Below are positions 14,998 to 20,760 of a DNA stretch of 20,760 nt, in pieces. This stretch comes from an uncultured Myxococcales bacterium (lineage in GTDB: Bacteria > Myxococcota_A > UBA9042): contig CALGHC010000450.1 in assembly GCA_937915965.1 (NCBI GenBank), positions 1-20,760 on the forward strand. Reading direction: 5' to 3'. A program made the position numbers and the translations under genes. The notes beneath the pieces are model-generated. The model was not told the origin of the DNA. It was given only the letters and a program-made list of their open reading frames with translations, and made no database searches. The stretch's first letter is position 1, and each line of letters opens with the position of its first letter.

Positions 14998-15690
14998 TCA
15001 GGTCCGGGGATCGATGAAGCCGGACCGTTCGAGCAGGCTGGCGCTGAGCCCGCCCTCGATGTCCGTGGGGGAAGACCCCATTTGAACCACACGTCGCACG
15101 TACTTGGCCAGCACATCGGTCTCAATATTGACCGTTTTGCCGACGCCACCGTCGAGAAGTTGGGTCATCCGAGCCGTGTGGGGGATGATCGTGACCGAAA
15201 AGTGGCCAGCCCAGACGCGGTTGACGGTCAGCGACACACCATCGATCGCGACGCTGCCCTTCGCGGCGATCTCGGCCTCCAGAGAGCTGGGTACCCGATA
15301 CTCGAGATCCTGGGCATCTCCACGATCGATGATGCGCTCAAGGTGGCCCCTGTCGTCGACGTGTCCCGAGACGAAGTGCCCGCCGAGCCGATCACCGATA
15401 CGCAGGGCGCGCTCAAGATTGCAGGTCGTACCCGCGGCCAGCTGGCCCAGCGAGGTGCAGGCCAGGGTCTCGTGGCTGGCGTCGAAGCACAGGCGTGCAT
15501 CGCCGCCGGCCGCTCGCACGTCGACGACTGTCAGGCAGACACCGTTGATGGCGACGCTGTCACCGATGCCCGCGCCGGTGCTCGTGTGGTCAGCGCCTGG
15601 CCAACGCGCAGTGACGGTGATTCGGGCACCTTCGCCGCGGCGGACGACCTGATCGACCCGCCCCTTGCTCTCGATCAGTCCGGTGAACAT
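14998..15690 (-). CDS. ribE: Riboflavin synthase, alpha chain
   Basis: The product has 230 residues and converts two 6,7-dimethyl-8-ribityllumazine molecules to riboflavin plus the pyrimidinedione precursor. It begins with the hallmark MFTGLIE. It contains two lumazine-binding repeats, marked by GDSVAINGVCLTV (43-55) and KGSVAIDGVSLTV (144-156), with GGHFVSGHVD (103-112) between. It is slightly longer than the usual 200-220 residues through a C-terminal extension of about 25 residues. ATG 15690 follows AGGAGG and lies within the last 16 nt of ribD in another frame, implying coupling. No FMN riboswitch is visible upstream, and ribAB and ribH do not follow. Confidence 0.96.
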   Translation of the reverse strand: MFTGLIESKGRVDQVVRRGEGARITVTARWPGADHTSTGAGIGDSVAINGVCLTVVDVRAAGGDARLCFDASHETLACTSLGQLAAGTTCNLERALRIGDRLGGHFVSGHVDDRGHLERIIDRGDAQDLEYRVPSSLEAEIAAKGSVAIDGVSLTVNRVWAGHFSVTIIPHTARMTQLLDGGVGKTVNIETDVLAKYVRRVVQMGSSPTDIEGGLSASLLERSGFIDPRT

Positions 15691-16841
15691 GTCAGCCTCC
15701 TGGGGACGAGCCCTACGTGAGCGTCTTCGCCAACGCGTTCGAGCAGGTCGATCTCAAAGCTGCGAGCGGCGGCGATGGTGGTCACGCCGAGATCGCCAAT
15801 GAGCGACTGGCCAGCGCCAAGAAGTTTGGGCGCTACAAATAGATCCAGGCGGTCCACGAGATCGGCGGCGACCAGCGCCGCGGCCAGCGCCGCGCCCCCT
15901 TCGACGAGGACGCTGCACAGCCCGCGGCCGAGGAGCTCGGCCAAAACGGCGTGGAGCCAGACCGCGCCCCCATCGGCGCCGACGCCCCGTCCGGCGGGAA
16001 CGCGGACGAGCTCGACGCCCTCATCGCGCAGCCGGGTTGCAGCCGGGTCGCCGGCCAGGTCCCTGTCGGTGATCAAGAGGGTGGCCTGCGCGCGCACATC
16101 AGTCAGGGGCGTACCGGGCTGGAGACGCAGGCGCCGGTCGATCACCACCCGTGTGGGTTGGCGGTCGCAGTCGATTCCGCGCACGTCGAGCCTGGGAGTG
16201 TCTGCCAACGCGGTGCCGCTGCCGATCAGAACGGCGTCGGCGTTGGCGCGCCAGCGGTGCACCTGGTTGCGGGCCGCTGTGCCTGTGACCCACCGCGATG
16301 TGCCGTCCGTCGCCGCGATGCGACCGTCCAGTGTCACGGCGAGCTTCAGCCGGACCCAAGCGCGGCCGGATCGCGCGTTGACCAGAAAGACCCGGGCGAG
16401 GGCCTCGCAGGCCGTCGTCTCGACGCCCAGGTCGACGGCCACGCCACCCGCTCGCAGCGCTTCAACACCACCCGCCGCGACGGCGTTGGGGTCGCGACAG
16501 CCGATGACCACCCGCTTGACGCCAGCGCGGATCAGGGCGCTGGTGCAGGGCGCCGTGCGCCCGTAGTGATTGCACGGCTCCAGGGTGACATACGCGGTCG
16601 CGCCCGCCGCCCTCTCGCCGGCCTCGCTGAGGGCCGCCGCCTCCGCGTGGGGACCGCCAGCCTGGGCGTGCCAGCCGCGGCCGACCACCTCGCCGCCGCG
16701 CACCAGGACGCAGCCGACGCGGGGATTGGGACGTACCGCCCGTCCGCCGCGGGAGCCGAACGCGATCGCGGTGATCATCCACGCGCGGTCGGCTTCGTCG
16801 GCTGCCAGCTCGCCGGCCGATGGGCGACTGTCGTCGCTCAT
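15675..16841 (-). CDS. ribD: Bifunctional riboflavin biosynthesis deaminase/reductase RibD
   Basis: The product has 388 residues and catalyses the deamination and side-chain reduction steps between the GTP cyclohydrolase II product and the ribitylamino-pyrimidinedione phosphate. The N-terminal cytidine-deaminase-like domain has the zinc site H65-A-E67, C90 and C99 in the PCNHYGRTAPC motif (common form PCxHxGRTPPC). The reductase domain starts near 162 with WVRLKLAVTLDGRIA and continues with VLIGSGTALADTPRLDVR and LVEGGAALAAAL. ATG 16841 overlaps the nrdR stop (ATGA). A much longer in-frame reading that enters nrdR antisense-fashion is not the start. The local Shine-Dalgarno is weak, consistent with coupling to nrdR. 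Confidence 0.95.
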   Translation of the reverse strand: MSDDSRPSAGELAADEADRAWMITAIAFGSRGGRAVRPNPRVGCVLVRGGEVVGRGWHAQAGGPHAEAAALSEAGERAAGATAYVTLEPCNHYGRTAPCTSALIRAGVKRVVIGCRDPNAVAAGGVEALRAGGVAVDLGVETTACEALARVFLVNARSGRAWVRLKLAVTLDGRIAATDGTSRWVTGTAARNQVHRWRANADAVLIGSGTALADTPRLDVRGIDCDRQPTRVVIDRRLRLQPGTPLTDVRAQATLLITDRDLAGDPAATRLRDEGVELVRVPAGRGVGADGGAVWLHAVLAELLGRGLCSVLVEGGAALAAALVAADLVDRLDLFVAPKLLGAGQSLIGDLGVTTIAAARSFEIDLLERVGEDAHVGLVPRRLTCSPD

Positions 16842-17347
16842 TGGGGATCCCCGCTGTCCTCGTTCCACCCTTCGGCTGAGGCCCGATCGCTGGCCTCTTC
16901 GCTGGCCAGACCTTCGACCGCAGCAACAAACGCCCCCAGATCCTGGAATGACCGATATACACTGGCGAATCGCACGTAGGCGACGTGATCTGTCTGCCGC
17001 AGGAAGTCCATCACGAGCTCCCCCAGTCGGGTCGAGGCCACCTCGCGCAAGCCGCGTTCGGCGAGCCGGGCTTCGATGTCTCGTACGAGCTCCTCGACGC
17101 GTTCGACTGGCACCGGGCGCCGATGCAACGCCTTGAGCACCCCATCGAGCAGCTTGTCGGGGTCGAACGGCTCGCGCAGGCCGTCCTTCTTGACGACATA
17201 CACGGTCACCCGCTCGATCCGTTCGTAGCTGGTGTAGCGGTGCTGGCAGGTCTCGCACTCGCGTCGTCGGCGGATCGCGTCCTCGCGCGGAGTGAGCCGC
17301 GAGTCGACGACCTTGCTAGCGAGGCTTTGGCAGCGCGGGCAGCGCAT
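16838..17347 (-). CDS. nrdR: Transcriptional repressor NrdR
   Basis: The product has 169 residues and is the nucleotide-sensing repressor of ribonucleotide reductase genes. An N-terminal zinc ribbon (C3/C6 and C31/C34) contains KVVDSR and the invariant IRRRREC (25-31). An ATP-cone domain (about 47-137) follows, starting TVYVVKKDGLREPFD. Family proteins average about 150-160 residues; the extra C-terminal 20 are acidic. ATG 17347 has a GGAGGAG site. It lies 23 nt after rpiB and overlaps ribD, the order common in deltaproteobacteria. No ribonucleotide reductase gene is in the window. Confidence 0.96.
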   Translation of the reverse strand: MRCPRCQSLASKVVDSRLTPREDAIRRRRECETCQHRYTSYERIERVTVYVVKKDGLREPFDPDKLLDGVLKALHRRPVPVERVEELVRDIEARLAERGLREVASTRLGELVMDFLRQTDHVAYVRFASVYRSFQDLGAFVAAVEGLASEEASDRASAEGWNEDSGDPQ

Positions 17348-17370
17348 CTCTCCTCCGGGTCGCGGTGCGG

Positions 17371-17808
17371 CTAGCGCGCCTCAAGGGCATGCAACTTGGC
17401 GAGCCGATCGGCGTGCCGAGGCTCGAAGCTGGCGTCAAGCCATGCGTCGAGGCACTCGAGCACCGTCAGGGGCCCCAGCACCCGGCCTCCCACGCAAAGT
17501 ACGTTGGCGTCGTTGTGCTCGCGAGCGAGCCTCGCGGTCGTGGCGTCGTGGACGAGAGCGGCCCGGATGCCGGCGACCTTGTTGGCCGCCATGCTCATGC
17601 CGATTCCGGTGCCGCAGATCAGGACGCCGACATCGGCGCTGCCAGCCGAGATTGCGGAGGTCACGCGGGCCGCGTAGTCGGGGTAGTCGACGCGTTCGTG
17701 GGCTGCGCAGCCGAGGTCATCGACTTGATCACCGCGTCCGGTCAGGTGCGCGGCGACGGCAAGACGCAGCTCGACTGCGGCGTGATCGGAGGCGAGGGCG
17801 ATGCGCAT
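17371..17808 (-). CDS. rpiB: Ribose 5-phosphate isomerase B
   Basis: The product has 145 residues and interconverts ribulose 5-phosphate and ribose 5-phosphate, the former being the precursor of the lumazine four-carbon unit. The N-terminal MRIALASDHA with DH at 8-9, DYPDYA (41-46), CGTGIGMSMAANK with catalytic Cys65, and AREHNDANVL with His98 are all present and correctly spaced. ATG 17808 follows GGGAGA. It is followed by nrdR after 23 nt. Upstream, a 119-nt gap separates it from the CAP-domain gene; I see no confident promoter there, only weak GC dyads. Confidence 0.95.
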   Translation of the reverse strand: MRIALASDHAAVELRLAVAAHLTGRGDQVDDLGCAAHERVDYPDYAARVTSAISAGSADVGVLICGTGIGMSMAANKVAGIRAALVHDATTARLAREHNDANVLCVGGRVLGPLTVLECLDAWLDASFEPRHADRLAKLHALEAR

Positions 17809-17927
17809 GGCGTTCTCCCGCGGATGGTATCGCGCTGCGGATGCGAGGGCCGCAGTGGCCCAGGCGCGCCTCGACGCGTATCGGCGTTTGCCGCTCGCTG
17901 CCGGCTGCGTGTGTCGGCAACCGCCAC

Positions 17928-19148
17928 TCAGGGCGTCGAGAAGTTCTCCGTCACCAGGAGATTGTTGCCGTTCTTTGACTTGCCGATGCCAAATCCGACG
18001 CGACCCCAGCTGGGCTCGAGCATGTTGGAACGGTGGCCTGCGCTCCAGAAGAGGCCGTTGTGGGCGCCTTCGATGCTGGAGTGGTTGGCGAGGTTCTCGC
18101 CCACCGGGCCGTTGAAGCCAAAGAGTTTGGCCCGGTCGCCGGGGCCCTGGCCCTGCGGGTCGACGTGCGCGAAGAAGCCCTGGCTGGCCATGTTGTTGGA
18201 GTGATACTGGGCGATCTCGTTGAGGGCGTCGCTGAGCACCAGGGGCCCCGCCCCGACGGTCGCGCGCTCTGCGTTGGTCAGCGCCAACAGCTTGTCACGC
18301 ATCGACGCGAGCTGCGCTTCGCTCGGCTCCTTGGCCAGGCCCGCGCCCCCCTCGACTTCGACCGCGATGAGCGGGATCGCGGCGCCGACATAGACAGCAC
18401 AATTGAGGATCGCGCCGCCGCCGGTGTTGTTGACCTCGACGACGTACATGCCCGCGGTATCAAAGGTGTAGGAGAATGACAGCGTGCCACCCGGGGCAGC
18501 GCTTCCTGCTGCGGTGACGTGGTCGACGAGGATCTCAGGCGTGATGATCTCGACCGTCTGCCGTGCAGCTGTGGTCAGGGCGACATCGATCGCCAAAGTG
18601 ACTGGCGGCGCAGCGTGCCACTCCTCGAGGCCTGTGGCGCTCGCCTGAGCGGTCGCGCAAGGGCCGTTGAAGTGGGGCCCTAGCTCGATCGTGCCCTCCG
18701 CGACAGGGTCCATTTTGGTGGTCCCCGGTGGCGCAACGCTGCCCTTCAGGGTCCAAAACGCCGGGCCCTGGGCGAAACCCTTCGTCGCCGTCCACGCGTA
18801 GTCGACGCTGGCCACGCCCGGCTTGTCGCCGATCGTCACGGTTGTCTGCGCCGACTTGGCGGTTGGACAGAACGTTGTCTCCACCGGCGACTTTCCAGCG
18901 CGCGGTTGGGTCAACGTCAGGCAGTGATACTTGTATTCGTCTTCTTCCCAGCGAAGAGTCACCGAGCGGTCGTGGACGAACGCGGTCAAGGGTCCGGTCA
19001 GCACACCCAACTCGCCGTCACCGCCGCCGCCATTGGCCGCGGGCGTACCGTCGGGCGCATCGGCGGCGCAGCCAACCAGCGCGATCAGCACCACCGCCGC
19101 CACGGCAGCGGTAAGCGGACCGTTGCGGGCAGCAGCCAAGCGGTTCAC
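17928..19148 (-). CDS. Secreted lipoprotein with C-terminal CAP (SCP/PR-1) domain
   Basis: The product has 406 residues. GTG 19148 is set by a TAGGAG that overlaps the rpmF stop. A signal with lipobox ALVGC predicts lipidation at C27, followed by a Gly-rich linker. Residues about 45-260 look like beta-rich modules; one ends near FDTAGMYVVEVNNTGGGAIL. The CAP domain (about 280-406) carries the classic residues: His316 in IAQYHSNNM, Glu351 in VGENLAN and His372 in SAGHRSNML, plus FFAHVDPQGQGPGDR. Bacterial CAP domains are secreted; their roles range from lipid binding to protease or adhesin functions, and none is assigned here. Its place between rpmF and rpiB is unusual. Confidence 0.88.
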   Translation of the reverse strand: MNRLAAARNGPLTAAVAAVVLIALVGCAADAPDGTPAANGGGGDGELGVLTGPLTAFVHDRSVTLRWEEDEYKYHCLTLTQPRAGKSPVETTFCPTAKSAQTTVTIGDKPGVASVDYAWTATKGFAQGPAFWTLKGSVAPPGTTKMDPVAEGTIELGPHFNGPCATAQASATGLEEWHAAPPVTLAIDVALTTAARQTVEIITPEILVDHVTAAGSAAPGGTLSFSYTFDTAGMYVVEVNNTGGGAILNCAVYVGAAIPLIAVEVEGGAGLAKEPSEAQLASMRDKLLALTNAERATVGAGPLVLSDALNEIAQYHSNNMASQGFFAHVDPQGQGPGDRAKLFGFNGPVGENLANHSSIEGAHNGLFWSAGHRSNMLEPSWGRVGFGIGKSKNGNNLLVTENFSTP

Positions 19149-19154
19149 GCGGGA

Positions 19155-19160
19155 CTCCTA
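19155..19160 (-). promoter_or_regulatory. Shine-Dalgarno of the CAP gene overlapping the rpmF stop
   Basis: TAGGAG contains the rpmF stop codon TAG (19158-19160) and lies 6 nt before GTG 19148. Ribosomes ending rpmF would sit on this site, which suggests coupling of the two genes. Confidence 0.6.
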
Positions 19161-19373
19161 CGCGTCGGCCTCGGCTGTGGCCTCTGTGTCGCGGGTGACG
19201 ATCTCAAGCACCGCGCGGCCCTTGTACTCGCCACAAGCCCTGCACACGTGATGGGGCCTCACCGGCTCCTTGCAATTCGGGCAGGTGGTCACCATGACGA
19301 TATCGATCTTGTCGTGCTGCGAACGGCGGCTGCGCGTGCGAGCCCGCACCTGGCGTCTTTTGGGAACGGCCAC
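19158..19373 (-). CDS. rpmF: 50S ribosomal protein bL32
   Basis: The product has 71 residues. It begins MAVPKRRQVRARTRSRRSQH, the typical bL32 N-terminus, and carries an intact four-cysteine zinc site (C31, C34, C44, C47; CPNC and CRAC), the C+ form. KGRAVLE follows, then an acidic tail. The start is GTG 19373 with AGGAG 6 nt upstream. In many bacteria rpmF pairs with yceD and plsX/fabH; here it heads a run with a CAP lipoprotein and rpiB-nrdR-ribDE. A strong promoter precedes it. Confidence 0.95.
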   Translation of the reverse strand: MAVPKRRQVRARTRSRRSQHDKIDIVMVTTCPNCKEPVRPHHVCRACGEYKGRAVLEIVTRDTEATAEADA

Positions 19374-19501
19374 GTCTGTCTCCTGTGCCGAGCTCGTCGA
19401 TCGTGCAACGTATTGAGATCCGAAGAGCTCTCTTGGCTGCGTCGCGGGCTCGTGGGCGTCGATCTGCGCCCCTGGCGGTCGGCCGGGGGCAGGGCCGCGG
19501 G

Positions 19502-19530
19502 AGTCTATGGATCGCGACGGGCAGTGTCAA
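19502..19530 (-). promoter_or_regulatory. Strong sigma-70-type promoter for rpmF
   Basis: On the minus strand a perfect TTGACA (19525-19530) is followed by a 17-nt spacer and TAGACT (19502-19507). The -35 box includes the stop codon of the M20 gene. The start site would be near 19495, giving a leader of about 120 nt before rpmF GTG 19373. The leader contains a GC-rich imperfect dyad around 19469-19496. Confidence 0.65.
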
Positions 19531-20760
19531 TCGTGGTGAATCGCGCACGTGAGGCGCGCGACGCTCGCGAGCATCACCTCGGCGCCTACTGGCAGCGCCC
19601 GCTCATCGACGACGAAACGCGGGTTGTGGTGTGGCCACGCCGGCCCGTCTCCGGGCGCGCACCCCACGAAGAAGAAGCACGCGGGGATCTCAGCCGCGAT
19701 CGTGGCGAAATCTTCACCCGCCATCATCCGCAGGTCGCGATCGACGACATCGACGTGGTCGGTATCTGCTGCGGCCGCGGCGACCAGATCGGCGAGGCCC
19801 AGGTCGTTGCAGAGCGCGACCGCGTGTCGATTGTAGCGCGTTGTCGCGGTCGCCCCGACGGTCGCCGCCGCTGCGCTGGCCGTCTCGGCGATCCAGTCGG
19901 GCAAAGCCGTGGCCAGCTGTGCCGAGAACGAGCGGGCCGTGCCATTGAGGTGAGCGCGCTCGGCGATCACGTTGAACGCGCTGCCGGCGTGGACCTGGCC
20001 GACGGTAACCACCAAGGGGTCGAGTGGGTCGCTGCGCCGCGAGACGAGCCCCTGCAATGCCTCGACGATCCGCGCGCTGGCCAAGACCGCGTCGATGGCC
20101 TGTTGGGGCAGCGCGCCGTGGCCGCCTTGCCCGATCACGTCGATGTCGAACTCGTCGACCGTGGCCATGGTCGCGCCCGCACGCACCGACACGTGGCCGA
20201 CCGGCAGACCCGACCAGACGTGCAGGCCCAGCGCTGCGCCCATGCGCGGGCCATCCAGGAGACCTTCGCTGATCATCGCCTGGGCCCCCGCGCCCGTCTC
20301 TTCGGCGGGTTGGAAGCACAGCCGCACCGGCCGCGGCAACGTCGAGGCGAGCGGACGCAGTCGCGCGGCGACGGCAAGCAGGATCGCCATGTGGGCGTCG
20401 TGGCCGCAAGCGTGCATCACGCCCGGTCGCCGCGACGCGAACGCCAGCCCGGTCTCCTCGCCGACGGGCAGGGCGTCCATGTCTGCACGCAACAGCAGCC
20501 CGTCGTCGTTGGCTCCCCGACCCCGGAGGTCGGCCACGAGGCCGGTGCCGGCGAGCCGGCGCACGCCCTCGTAGCCGAGCGCGGCGAGTTCGGCAGCTAC
20601 GAAATCGGCCGTGTCCCGCTCGGCCAGGCTGACCTCCGGGTGAGCGTGGAGGTGGCGGCGCCAGGCGACCAGGCGCTGCCGTTCCTGGGCGTCGAGGGGC
20701 GCCGTCAGGGCGTGCCGCAGCGAGGCCGTGCCATCGTCGTCGTCGTCGGCGGTGTCGGTG
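19527..20760 (-). CDS. M20-family amidohydrolase/peptidase (partial, start beyond the right edge)
   Basis: The frame stays open to the window edge with no ATG; 410 residues are visible, so the start lies beyond 20760. The N-terminal part includes WRRHLHAHPEVS, the usual opening of M20D amidohydrolases (hippurate, N-acyl-amino acid or indole-amide hydrolases). Metal-binding and catalytic segments are intact: ADMDALPV, MHACGHDAHMA, PAEETGAGAQAMI, GLHVWSG and the C-terminal HHNPRFVVDE. The dimerisation-domain motif GQGGHGALP is present. The enzyme probably hydrolyses an N-acyl or peptide bond of a small substrate in the cytoplasm; specificity cannot be read. A run of five Asp codons lies near the edge (20733-20747). 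Confidence 0.92.
   Translation of the reverse strand, partial: TDTADDDDDGTASLRHALTAPLDAQERQRLVAWRRHLHAHPEVSLAERDTADFVAAELAALGYEGVRRLAGTGLVADLRGRGANDDGLLLRADMDALPVGEETGLAFASRRPGVMHACGHDAHMAILLAVAARLRPLASTLPRPVRLCFQPAEETGAGAQAMISEGLLDGPRMGAALGLHVWSGLPVGHVSVRAGATMATVDEFDIDVIGQGGHGALPQQAIDAVLASARIVEALQGLVSRRSDPLDPLVVTVGQVHAGSAFNVIAERAHLNGTARSFSAQLATALPDWIAETASAAAATVGATATTRYNRHAVALCNDLGLADLVAAAAADTDHVDVVDRDLRMMAGEDFATIAAEIPACFFFVGCAPGDGPAWPHHNPRFVVDERALPVGAEVMLASVARLTCAIHHD

Noticed and set aside
14876..17000. FMN riboswitch controlling ribD/ribE
   Set aside because: The riboflavin genes overlap or abut upstream genes with no room for the conserved RFN element, and none of its motifs are visible.
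16842..17258. N-terminal extension of RibD into nrdR
   Set aside because: It is antisense-like in composition, and ATG 16841 gives the normal RibD length and an ATGA overlap with nrdR.
20733..20747. Short trinucleotide repeat near the right edge as a phase-variable tract
   Set aside because: It is only about five Asp codons in a trinucleotide unit, so length change would not shift the frame.
20565..20760. Start of the M20 protein at codon 20564
   Set aside because: The same frame continues upstream and encodes the conserved RRHLHAHPEVS opening, so the true start lies beyond the window.

Overview
The window is GC-rich, gene-dense DNA from a Gram-negative bacterium. It encodes a BamD-type outer-membrane assembly lipoprotein, three further predicted secreted or outer-membrane proteins, and lipoboxes on three genes. 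The rpiB-nrdR-ribD-ribE order, the zinc-ribbon/acidic/GYF-like membrane protein, the frequent GTG starts and the composition point to a deltaproteobacterial lineage, Myxococcota or Bradymonadales-like. That placement is an inference from gene order and style, not from a marker phylogeny. I see no tRNA, rRNA, CRISPR array or insertion sequence.

Layout. The left end (1-3457) is read rightward. A good promoter and a long leader precede a zinc-ribbon, acidic, GYF-like, C-terminally anchored protein. BamD and a small basic protein built from an internal duplication follow. Everything from 3537 to the right edge is read leftward. From the right edge inward it holds a partial M20 amidohydrolase, then a promoter-led run rpmF / CAP-domain lipoprotein / rpiB / nrdR / ribD / ribE ending at a hairpin near 14951-14975. 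Next comes a four-gene exopolysaccharide-type operon (14875 to 8710), then an ABC permease / ABC ATPase / uvrA unit (8592 to 3537).

The four-gene operon is the most interesting part. It encodes a YaiO-like outer-membrane barrel with N-terminal TPRs, a membrane-anchored HEAT-repeat protein, a processive family-2 glycosyltransferase carrying a large C-terminal domain predicted to be periplasmic, and a lipoprotein resembling an alpha/alpha-toroid glycoside hydrolase or lyase. Together they supply a synthase, an export duct, a scaffold and a periplasmic trimming enzyme. This fits a compact synthase-dependent polysaccharide secretion system that matches none of the classical Bcs, Pga, Alg or Pel gene sets.

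Genes within the units are tightly packed. There are three GTGA and two ATGA four-base stop/start overlaps, and about half the genes start with GTG. This implies translational coupling, including of uvrA to an ABC transporter.
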